Both the position numbers and the translations under genes were made by a program. From Deltaproteobacteria bacterium (GTDB lineage: Bacteria > Myxococcota > Myxococcia > SLRQ01), in NCBI GenBank assembly GCA_029210625.1, contig JARGFU010000011.1, positions 1 through 64,000 of the forward strand: DNA of 64,000 nt, read 5' to 3'. Shown piece after piece: positions 16,075 to 25,263 of the stretch; the stretch's first letter is position 1, and each line of letters starts with the position of its first letter. The notes beneath the pieces are model-generated. The model had not been told where the DNA came from, did no database searches, and worked only from the letters and a program-made list of their open reading frames with translations.

Positions 16075-17096
16075 CGAAGTGCGTCGCCCAAGGCCCGGAT
16101 CCGGTCAGGAAGCGCCTCCAGGGCCGGGTCGTCGAAGGAGAGCTGGAGGTAGTGGTCGCAGAGGGCTGCGACCGCCCGGGCCTGGGCAAGGTCGCGGCTG
16201 CTCTTCACCGGATCCCGGGACGGCCGCTGCGAAACCCAGACCTTGTGCAGGGCGAAGGCTCGGGGATCGACGGTGACGATGCGCACCGGATGACCGTCGT
16301 CCGCCACGGCCACCACGTCCAGCCGCGGTGCATTGATCAGCCACTGCAATCCCTCGATCGGGGCGCCGTGGAGGTCGTCGCCTCGATCCCCGATCGTCCG
16401 CCGAGAGTGCGGTGCGGCGAGACGCTCGTCTTCCTCGCGGATGAGATCCACGAAGAAACCATCGGCGTTGAAGGCCCGGAAGTCTCGCGGCCCCCGCAGC
16501 TGGAACGAGCGGTCGAGCTTCTGGAGGAGGCCGAGGATCCCCTCGGCCCGGACGGCATCATCGAGGAGCTCGATTCCCTGGCGCGCGTCCCAGAGCAGGT
16601 CGGCGTCGCCCGTCGCGAGCAGGTCGGACTCCAGGTGGCCACCGGCCCGGGCCTCGTAGGCGAAGAGGGCGTTGGTGCCCACCAGCAACAGGTGGGTGCC
16701 CAGGAGCCCCTCCCGATCGAGGCGGCGGAGGATGCGGGCGGTCAGGGTGGGCACCCGCCCGAGCTCGAGCGCCCGGTTGACCGGCGCCATCTGGTCGAGC
16801 CTCGCCTCGAGCCGTTTCAGATCCGCACGCGCTGCCTCCCGCCCGGTGAGGAAGGCCTCGTAGATCGCCTCGGTCTCCGGCGAGCGAGGGCCGAGCGAGC
16901 GCTCCCGGTTGCCCCGCTTGCGGTGGAGATAGTCGCGCCCTCGACGGGTCAGCCAGCGCATGCTCCCGGAGAAGTCCTGCCCCAGCCGCTGCTCCACGGT
17001 CCTGTGAGCCTCGTGGACCTGCCGGAGGTCGACCAGCTGCCTGCGCTGCTCGGCGCGCAGTTCGACGAAGCGCAGGTCGTTCCCACTCTCACTCAT
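16071..17096 (-). CDS. Nucleotidyltransferase-fold protein (NTP_transf_8 / GSU2403-like)
   Basis: 341 aa. ATG 17096 was chosen; a TTG three codons upstream is also open. Residues about 1-125 are a charged helical domain (GSMRWLTRRGRDYLHRKRG). Then comes a Pol-beta-like nucleotidyltransferase core: LLVGTNALFAYEA supplies the hG[GS/T] helix and LLATGDADLLWDAR the DxD metal pair. A third acidic strand lies in FFVDLIREED. Residues 250-340 are helical. This matches what I know of the NTP_transf_8/GSU2403 family. It is the first gene of a two-gene operon with the nuclease-like gene. Other nucleotidyltransferase-plus-partner pairs act as toxin-antitoxin or defence modules, but that role here is only inferred. 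Confidence 0.72.
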   Translation of the reverse strand: MSESGNDLRFVELRAEQRRQLVDLRQVHEAHRTVEQRLGQDFSGSMRWLTRRGRDYLHRKRGNRERSLGPRSPETEAIYEAFLTGREAARADLKRLEARLDQMAPVNRALELGRVPTLTARILRRLDREGLLGTHLLLVGTNALFAYEARAGGHLESDLLATGDADLLWDARQGIELLDDAVRAEGILGLLQKLDRSFQLRGPRDFRAFNADGFFVDLIREEDERLAAPHSRRTIGDRGDDLHGAPIEGLQWLINAPRLDVVAVADDGHPVRIVTVDPRAFALHKVWVSQRPSRDPVKSSRDLAQARAVAALCDHYLQLSFDDPALEALPDRIRALGDALR

Positions 17097-17104
17097 GATT
17101 TCCA

Positions 17105-17110
17105 ATCATA
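17105..17110 (-). promoter_or_regulatory. Candidate -10 element (TATGAT) for the nucleotidyltransferase gene
   Basis: On the minus strand TATGAT ends 8 nt before ATG 17096, within a conspicuously AT-rich patch (about 17097-17150) in a GC-rich neighbourhood. No good -35 was found at normal spacing and no Shine-Dalgarno is present. Confidence 0.4.
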
Positions 17111-17150
17111 GAGTGGGAATCGCAATAAATACAGTAAGTTGTTTGGAGAG

Positions 17151-18252
17151 ATGGAAAGGTCCAACGGGCTCCATCGTGGCGCCACGCTTGCATCCTCGTA
17201 CGCCGAGATGGCGAGGAGCGGAGATTCCGGGTCAGAAGGTGACGGTTTCCGTCATCTGGCTGACGGAATGCAGCAAGGTGAGGAGAGAGGTGCGGAGCCG
17301 GGCCTGGTGCCCGGGCGGGCCTTCCTCTTGCTGGCCTGGCGGCTGGTCGTCGTCGCGTGGCTTGGATTCTGGGCGGCGAGATCGGCCGGCCTGCCGAGGT
17401 GGTTCGTCTCCTGGTGGTCCGAGCACGACCCACAGCTCTACTTCTCGGTGGCCCTACCGCTGATCCTCCTCGGTGGCGGGATGGTCGCCGCCGGGATCAT
17501 CTGTGTGCGCCGGGGAGTGCCGCTGCGGCGAGCCCTCTCACGAGGGCTGCAGGAGGGCGTGTTCCTCATCCTGGCCGGCCCTCTCTTCGGCTTCCTCGCC
17601 CAGTACAAGGAGCCCTCCTGGATCTGGTCCACCTTCACGTCCATCGTCCTCGGAGGCGCCCTCCTCTTTACGCCGCTCCACCGGGGGGCCCCCGCCTGGA
17701 GCCTCGGTCACTGGCTCGGCGTCTTCCCCGGGACGTTCCGCCCGAGCCAGGCCGCCATGGATGAAGCGGGGGCTGATGGCTTCTTCCGCTTCAACCAGGA
17801 GGTCCATCGCTTCGAGCTTCGGGTCGGCCGCTCGGCCCGGGCCCGTTGCCAGCGACTCCGCGCGCTGGCCGCCGAGCTCCACGGCCGAGTCCTTCCTGGA
17901 GACCCGCCTGCTCTGGGCGGACGACGCGGAGGGCCTGCGGACCCTCTCGCACCTCGTGCGGGAGATGCACTGGTCGAGCATCGCCGGGTACCCCGATCAC
18001 CTGCAGATCATCAACCAGCGCAAGGGCGATCCAGACGGGATCCGGCTCTATCACTTCCTGCACGAGACCCGTGACGGCGCCGGCTGCGGCCCCGCCGCCG
18101 AGGAGGCCGGCCTCGCGGCGATCGAGGCTCGCTACGCCCGGGACTCCTGGAGCGGACTGCCGGTGGTGACCGACTGGCTGGAGAGGCGGCGGGCAGCGCC
18201 ACGAGATCGCTGGGGTCCGATCAGCTGCCTCGACGACCCGGTCTGCGAATAG
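17151..18252 (+). pseudogene. Membrane protein gene with a frameshift
   Basis: From ATG 17151 the frame encodes a hydrophobic N-terminal half with about four membrane segments (residues roughly 50-75, 85-110, 130-150 and 155-175), then a soluble part down to RALAAELHG near 17885. Beyond that the frame degenerates into Arg/Pro/Gly-rich shadow. The next frame then becomes protein-like (SFLETRLLWADDAEGLRTL, then REMHWSSIAGYPDHLQI) and ends at 18252. A one-base change near 17875-17895 therefore breaks the gene, or is a sequence error. The C-terminal half would be cytoplasmic. Family not recognised. It diverges from the nucleotidyltransferase gene across the AT-rich patch; TTG 17139 and internal ATGs are alternative starts. 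Confidence 0.6.
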
Positions 18253-18260
18253 GACCGCGA

Positions 18261-18284
18261 ACGTACACGTTCACGTACACGTCC
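18261..18284. repeat. Two tandem copies of a 12-bp motif upstream of prkA
   Basis: ACGTACACGTTC is followed directly by ACGTACACGTCC (11 of 12 identical). It lies in the 168-bp gap before prkA. A TATGAT at 18335-18340 could be a -10, but the nearest TTG-type -35 is 20 bp away. The repeat could be a regulator site or a remnant of a dispersed repeat. Confidence 0.5.
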
Positions 18285-18420
18285 ACGGCTTTTCCCGGGT
18301 GTCCTCCCTTGCGCCCGGCCCGAAGGTTCTGGGGTATGATCGAGCCAAGAGGGGCCAGCGGAAACATTCCGCGAAGCTCCCCTGTTCTCGATCGCGAACA
18401 CCAAGCCGAGGGAAGGCGCC

Positions 18421-20490
<2,070 letters not shown>

Positions 20491-20494
20491 TCCC

Positions 20495-21601
20495 TTGTCG
20501 AGCTCGATCAAACAGGACCACGCCCGCTTCCGGGAGATCGTCCGCGGACGGATCAAGCAGAACCTCCGCAAGTACATCTCCAAGGGCGAGCTCATCGGCC
20601 GCCAGGGCAAGGATCTGATCTCGATCCCCCTGCCCCAGATCGACGTCCCGCGCTTCCGCTTCGGGCAGAAGCAACAGGGGGGCGTCGGCTCGGGTGAGGG
20701 CGAGCCCGGGGACACGATGGGCCAGGGCGAGCCGCAGCCCGGCAGCGGCGAGGCGGGCGAGGGCGAGGGGCAGCACGTCCTGGAGATGGACGTCAGCCTC
20801 GACGAGCTGGCCTCCATCCTGGGAGAGGATCTCGAGCTCCCCCGCATCGAGCCGAAGGGCAAGAAGAGCATCGAGTCGGTGAAGCTGCGCTACAGCGGCA
20901 TCCACCACGTCGGCCCCAACGCCCTGCGGCACTTCCGGCGCAGCTTCAAGCAGGCCCTCAAGCGCTCGATCGCGGCGGGCACCTACGACGCGAAGAACCC
21001 GATCATCATCCCGATCCGCGACGACCTGCGCTTCCGCTCCTGGAAGGAGATCCGGCAGCCCGAGTCGAACGCGGTGATCATCCTGATGATGGACGTGTCG
21101 GGCTCGATGGGAGACGACCAGAAGGAGCTCGTGCGGATCGAGACCTTCTGGATCGACACCTGGCTGCGCAGCCAGTACGAGGGCATCGAGACCCGATACA
21201 TCATCCACGACGCCGTCGCCCGAGAGGTCGACCGGGACACCTTCTTCCACACCCGCGAGTCGGGCGGGACGATGATCTCGAGCGCCTACAAGCTCTGCAA
21301 GGAGATCATCGAGGCCGAGTACGACCCGGAGAGCTGGAACATCTACCCCTTCCACTTCTCCGACGGTGACAACTGGTCCGCCGAGGACTCGCGCCTCTGC
21401 CTCTCGCTCCTCAAGGAGTCGCTGGTCCCCTGGTCCAACATGTTCTGCTACGGCCAGGTCGACAGCCCGTACGGCTCCGGGCAGTTCATCAAGGACCTCA
21501 AGGAGGCCTTCCCCCAGGAGGAGAAGGTCATCTGGTCCGAGATCCCCGACCGGGACGGCATCTACCGCAGCATCAAGGACTTCCTGGGGAAGGGGAAGTA
21601 A
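20495..21601 (+). CDS. yeaH: YeaH/YhbH family protein (DUF444, VWA-like)
   Basis: About 368 aa from TTG 20495, which gives the family's typical beginning ([19 protein letters not shown]) and has GAAGGA about 10 nt upstream. A GTG at 20474 would overlap prkA. A Gly/Glu/Gln-rich linker (residues 60-95) precedes a von Willebrand A-like domain with the MIDAS motif MMDVSGSMG at about residue 198. DUF444 proteins are the invariant partner of PrkA and SpoVR; in enterobacteria YeaG-YeaH work together during nitrogen starvation. It is followed by spoVR with a TAATG overlap. Confidence 0.93.
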   Translation: MSSSIKQDHARFREIVRGRIKQNLRKYISKGELIGRQGKDLISIPLPQIDVPRFRFGQKQQGGVGSGEGEPGDTMGQGEPQPGSGEAGEGEGQHVLEMDVSLDELASILGEDLELPRIEPKGKKSIESVKLRYSGIHHVGPNALRHFRRSFKQALKRSIAAGTYDAKNPIIIPIRDDLRFRSWKEIRQPESNAVIILMMDVSGSMGDDQKELVRIETFWIDTWLRSQYEGIETRYIIHDAVAREVDRDTFFHTRESGGTMISSAYKLCKEIIEAEYDPESWNIYPFHFSDGDNWSAEDSRLCLSLLKESLVPWSNMFCYGQVDSPYGSGQFIKDLKEAFPQEEKVIWSEIPDRDGIYRSIKDFLGKGK

Positions 21602-23091
21602 TGCCCAAGCGCCTCACCCCACGCCTCACCGAGCTGCAGGTGGAGATCGAGGGCTACGCCCGGGACTACGGCCTCGAGCCCTTCTCGCAGATCTTCGAGG
21701 TCGTCACCTACGAGGAGATGAACATGGTGGCCGCCTACGGCGGCTTCCCCAAGCGCTACCCTCACTGGCGCTTCGGCATGGAGTACGAGCGGCTCTCGAA
21801 GAGCTACGCCTACGGGCTCTCGAAGATCTACGAGCTCGTGATCAACAACGACCCCTGCTACGCCTACCTCCTCGACACCAACTCGGACGTCGACTCGAAG
21901 ACGGTGATGGCCCACGTCTACGGCCACAACGACTTCTTCAAGAACAACTTCTCCTTCGCGCACACCAACCGGAAGATGCTCGACGCGATGGGTAACCACT
22001 CGACCCGGGTGCGGCGCCTCATCGACAAGCACGGCATCGAGGCGGTGGAGACCTTCATCGACCGCTGCTACTCCCTCGAGAACCTCATCGACCCCCACTC
22101 CCCCTTCATCCGGCGGGTGGCCGCGGAGTCCGACGAGACCGAGGCCAGCCCCCGCGACCCGATCCACAAGCTGAAGGTCGAGCGGGAGTACATGAGCGGG
22201 TACATCAACCCGGAAGCGTTCATCGCCGAGCAGCGCGAGCGGGCCAAGGTCGAGCGAGAGCAGGCCCGGCGCTTCCCGCCCGAGCCGCGCCGGGACGTGC
22301 TGCACTTCCTGCTCGCGCACGCCCCCCTCGAGCCCTGGGAGCTCGACCTGCTCGAGATCATCCGCGAGGAGGCCTACTACTTCGCGCCACAGGGCCAGAC
22401 CAAGATCCTCAACGAGGGCTGGGCCACCTACTGGCACTCGAAGATCATGACCCAGCGGGCCGTCCGCGACGACGAGATCATCGACTACGCCAACGCCCAC
22501 GCCGGGGTGCTCGCGACCTCGGGCCGCCAGCTCAACCCCTACAAGCTCGGCCTCGAGCTCCTGCGCGACATCGAGCACCGCTGGGACACCGGCCGCTTCG
22601 GCAAGGAGTTCGACGAGTGCCGCGACATGGCCGAGCGGCGCAACTGGAACCGCCAGCTGGGGCTGGGCCGGGAGAAGCTCTTCGAGGTCCGGAAGCACTA
22701 CAACGACGTCACCTTCATCGACGCCTTCCTCACGCCCGAGTTCTGCATCGACCAGAAGCTCTTCACCTTCGAGTGGAAGGAGAAGGGCGACCGCTGGGAG
22801 ATCGTCACCCGGGCCTTCCGGGAGGTGAAGCAGAAGCTCCTGGGGATGCTCACCAACTTCGGGCAGCCCATCATCGAGGTGCTCGACGGCAACCACGAGA
22901 ACCGGGGCGAGCTGCTCCTCGTGCACCGCCACGAGGGCGTGGACCTCAAGCAGGACCACGCCCACGACACCCTCGAGAACCTCGCGGCCCTCTGGCGCCG
23001 GCCAGTGCACCTCCACACCCTCGTCGACGAGAAGGGCATGCTCCTCTCCTTCGACGGCCGGGAGCACGCCGAGAAGGCGCTGGAGTTCTAG
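21601..23091 (+). CDS. spoVR: SpoVR family protein
   Basis: 496 aa. The N-terminus LTELQVEIEGYARDYGLEPF and the run EVVTYEEMNMVAAYGGFPKRYPHW are hallmarks of SpoVR/YcgB. A metal-binding-like motif VMAHVYGHNDFFKNN follows near residue 105. LNEGWATYWHSKIM (about 280) resembles a second His/Glu site, so a metallohydrolase-type fold is possible. SpoVR is needed for spore cortex assembly in Bacillus; in Gram-negative bacteria the prkA-yeaH-spoVR trio is linked to starvation, and in myxobacteria to development. The start is coupled to yeaH (TAATG). Confidence 0.95.
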   Translation: MPKRLTPRLTELQVEIEGYARDYGLEPFSQIFEVVTYEEMNMVAAYGGFPKRYPHWRFGMEYERLSKSYAYGLSKIYELVINNDPCYAYLLDTNSDVDSKTVMAHVYGHNDFFKNNFSFAHTNRKMLDAMGNHSTRVRRLIDKHGIEAVETFIDRCYSLENLIDPHSPFIRRVAAESDETEASPRDPIHKLKVEREYMSGYINPEAFIAEQRERAKVEREQARRFPPEPRRDVLHFLLAHAPLEPWELDLLEIIREEAYYFAPQGQTKILNEGWATYWHSKIMTQRAVRDDEIIDYANAHAGVLATSGRQLNPYKLGLELLRDIEHRWDTGRFGKEFDECRDMAERRNWNRQLGLGREKLFEVRKHYNDVTFIDAFLTPEFCIDQKLFTFEWKEKGDRWEIVTRAFREVKQKLLGMLTNFGQPIIEVLDGNHENRGELLLVHRHEGVDLKQDHAHDTLENLAALWRRPVHLHTLVDEKGMLLSFDGREHAEKALEF

Positions 23092-23484
23092 CTAGGTCCG
23101 CAGGACGCCGGCCCGCAGGAGGGTGAGCACCGCCCCGGCGACCTCGGGCAGGACCCGCCCCGGGGGCTCGTCGTAGCGCTCGCTCAGGTGAGCGGCGATC
23201 TCGGCCACCGTCCGGCTCCCGTCGCAGTGCTCCAGGATCTCCCGGGCCGTCGGGTTGAGGGCGAGCCGGGCCCCCTCGGCGGTGCGGACCTCGATCTCGG
23301 CCGCCCCGGGCCTCACCTCGAAGGCCAGCCCGGCCCGGAGCCGCGGCCGGCGCGAGGCGAGGCGTCGGGGCTCCCAGCCGGTGCCGAGGACCACCGCCAG
23401 GCCCCCGAGGCCACGCAGCAGGGCCCGCCGGCTCACGCGCCCGCGTGCCGGGGCTCGGCGCCCTCCTGTGACCTCTCGCTTCAC
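23092..23484 (-). CDS. PqqD-like peptide-binding protein with a twin-arginine-type N-terminus
   Basis: 130 aa from GTG 23484, placed after the RBS AAGGAGAGGG; longer readings to 23550 have no RBS. The N-terminus carries SRRALLRGLGGLAVVLG, which resembles a short Tat or membrane-anchor signal. Residues 70-130 match the PqqD/RRE fold: LNPTAREILEHCDGSRTVAEI followed by two helices (VLPEVAGAVLTLLRAGVL). PqqD domains bind precursor peptides for radical-SAM and other RiPP enzymes and normally act in the cytoplasm; an exported or anchored PqqD would be odd. No radical-SAM gene or precursor is visible nearby. Confidence 0.6.
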   Translation of the reverse strand: MKREVTGGRRAPARGRVSRRALLRGLGGLAVVLGTGWEPRRLASRRPRLRAGLAFEVRPGAAEIEVRTAEGARLALNPTAREILEHCDGSRTVAEIAAHLSERYDEPPGRVLPEVAGAVLTLLRAGVLRT

Positions 23485-23740
23485 CCTGATGCCCTCTCCT
23501 TCGGGGTCCTCCAGGCCTCGTGGAGCACCCCCAGGGCCGGAAGAGAGCAAGATCGCTGCCAGTCGCCCGATCTGGGGGGGTAAGCGCCGGCAAGCGCCGG
23601 ATCCGGCCGATCCCGGGAGATCCGACCCGGCGGGGCAATCCCGGATCCGGCACTGACCGTCCGGCCGACCGGATCCGTCCTCCCTTCAGGAGATCCCTGC
23701 CGGAGCCCCATCAGAGGGCCAGAAAACGGGTGCTAAGTTT
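23485..23740. other. Intergenic region with recurrent GATCCGG/CCGGATC motifs
   Basis: About 256 bp with no credible coding frame. Between 23595 and 23680 the motif GGATCCG or its complement and variants recur about six times, forming several overlapping inverted repeats. It may fold into an extended stem or be a repeat remnant. No terminator-type U-run was seen. Confidence 0.4.
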
Positions 23741-23769
23741 TTGGCGCCCGCCGGGGCCGCTGGTATACA
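23741..23769 (+). promoter_or_regulatory. Sigma-70-type promoter of the M23 peptidase gene
   Basis: TTGGCG (23741-23746) and TATACA (23764-23769) are separated by exactly 17 bp, an optimal spacing. The transcription start should be near 23776, giving a leader of about 45 nt before ATG 23822. Confidence 0.55.
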
Positions 23770-23779
23770 GCCCCTGTAT
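23765..23779. promoter_or_regulatory. Palindromic operator candidate over the -10 and start site
   Basis: ATACAG-CCC-CTGTAT is a perfect 6-bp inverted repeat that overlaps the -10 hexamer and extends to about +4. A protein bound here would block RNA polymerase. The half-site resembles the ACAG/CTGT of LexA boxes but in the opposite arrangement and spacing, so LexA is not implied. Confidence 0.45.
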
Positions 23780-23821
23780 CGCCCTGTTGCGGCCTGTACC
23801 ACCGGGAGCCCCACCACCTCC

Positions 23822-25261
23822 ATGTCCTCCGAGCCCGACTCCACCCTGCAGCTCGTCGACGAGGAGGCGCCTTCCGGTCAGCACCGGGCGCGTCTGATCC
23901 TCGCGGCCGGCCTGGCGCTCTTCACCGGCGTGAACCTCGCGGTGATCGTGCTGCGCCCGCCGGCCGACGCCGGGGCGCCCGTGGTGAGCGAGCCCGAGGC
24001 CGTCGAGGCCGCGCCGCCCGCCCTGGCCGGCGTGGAGGCCGTCCCCGAGGCGCCGGCCCCGACGCTGACCCTGGCTTCCTCCGTGCCCGCGCCCTCGCCC
24101 TCGGGGGAGGCCGCGTCGCGGCTCGGCTCGAACCCCGCGGATCAGGTCGTCTCCCACCGGGTGATCACCGGCCGCCTCGAGGGCCGGGAGACGGTGGGCG
24201 GCGCCCTCGCCCGGGCCTCGCTCTCCTACGAGCAGGTCGACTCCATCGTGAAGGCGCTGAAGGGCGTCTTCGACTTCCGCTACGCCCGCGCCGGTGACGC
24301 CTGGCGGGTGAAGCTCGATCCGGACGGCGGCCTCCTCTTCTTCGAGTACGAGCGCTCGCTGCTCGAGAGCTACTGCGTCTCCCGAGAGGGAGAAGAGCTC
24401 ATCGGCTACCGCAAGGAGGTGCCGGTGCAGTCCGAGGTGGCCATGGTCACCGGACAGGTCGAGAGCTCGCTCTACGAGAGCATGATCGACGCCGGCGAGA
24501 GCCCGGGGCTGGCCCTGATGCTGGCCGAGGTGCTCGCCTGGGACATCGACTTCTACCGGGACCCCCGCGCCGGCGACACCTTCAAGATCATCGTCGAGAA
24601 GGAGCGCTACAAGTCGCAGACCCTGCGCTACGGCAAGATCCTCGCGGCGGAGTACGCCGGCGGTGTCGGGCGCTACCGGGTCTTCCGCTACACCTCCCCC
24701 ACCGGGGGTGAGACCTTCTACGACGAGAACGGCCAGAGCGCGCAGAAGGCGCTGCTCAAGTCGCCGATGAAGTTCGCCCACATCACCAGCACCTACGGGA
24801 ATCGGCGCCACCCCATCCTCGGTTACAACCGCATGCACCAGGGCGTGGACTACGGCGCGCCGACCGGCACGCCGGTCTGGGCGGTGGGCGACGGCACCGT
24901 CGTCTGGGCGGCCCGCAAGGGCGCCAGCGGCAACCTCGTCGGCCTGCGCCACACCAACGGCTACACCAGCTGGTACGCCCACCTCTCGAAGATCAAGGTG
25001 CGCCAGGGGCAGCGGGTCCACCAGAAGGACGTCGTCGGCCTGGTGGGCTCCACGGGCCGCAGCACCGGCCCCCACCTGCACTACAGCGTGAAGAAGGACG
25101 GCACCTTCATGGATCCCCTGAAGATCAAGCTGCCGCCCCGCCGCCCCCTGCCCCAGTCCACGCTGCCGGACTACCAGAAGCACATCGAACCACTGCAGCG
25201 CTGGCTGGACACCCAGGGCGAGGTGGCGATGCTCCACACCATCGACACGGAACCGCTCTGA
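23822..25261 (+). CDS. M23-family murein metallopeptidase (membrane-anchored)
   Basis: 479 aa. One N-terminal membrane segment (residues about 23-43, ILAAGLALFTGVNLAVIVL) is followed by a Pro/Ala-rich linker. A LysM/OapA-like region follows (about 105-310; TVGGALARASLSYEQVDSIV). The M23 domain has HQGVD (His339, Asp343) and GPHLHY (His418, His420), the full zinc set of an active LytM endopeptidase. Layout matches MepM/YebA-type peptidoglycan endopeptidases that cut cross-links during growth. A strong promoter and an operator-like palindrome precede it. It lies 2 bp upstream of the GH3 gene, so a cell-wall operon is likely. Confidence 0.92.
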   Translation: MSSEPDSTLQLVDEEAPSGQHRARLILAAGLALFTGVNLAVIVLRPPADAGAPVVSEPEAVEAAPPALAGVEAVPEAPAPTLTLASSVPAPSPSGEAASRLGSNPADQVVSHRVITGRLEGRETVGGALARASLSYEQVDSIVKALKGVFDFRYARAGDAWRVKLDPDGGLLFFEYERSLLESYCVSREGEELIGYRKEVPVQSEVAMVTGQVESSLYESMIDAGESPGLALMLAEVLAWDIDFYRDPRAGDTFKIIVEKERYKSQTLRYGKILAAEYAGGVGRYRVFRYTSPTGGETFYDENGQSAQKALLKSPMKFAHITSTYGNRRHPILGYNRMHQGVDYGAPTGTPVWAVGDGTVVWAARKGASGNLVGLRHTNGYTSWYAHLSKIKVRQGQRVHQKDVVGLVGSTGRSTGPHLHYSVKKDGTFMDPLKIKLPPRRPLPQSTLPDYQKHIEPLQRWLDTQGEVAMLHTIDTEPL

Positions 25262-25263
25262 TC

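Noticed and set aside
23765-23779. LexA box reading of ATACAG-CCC-CTGTAT
   Set aside because: The half-sites are in the reverse order and spacing of known LexA boxes, so only an unspecified operator is claimed.
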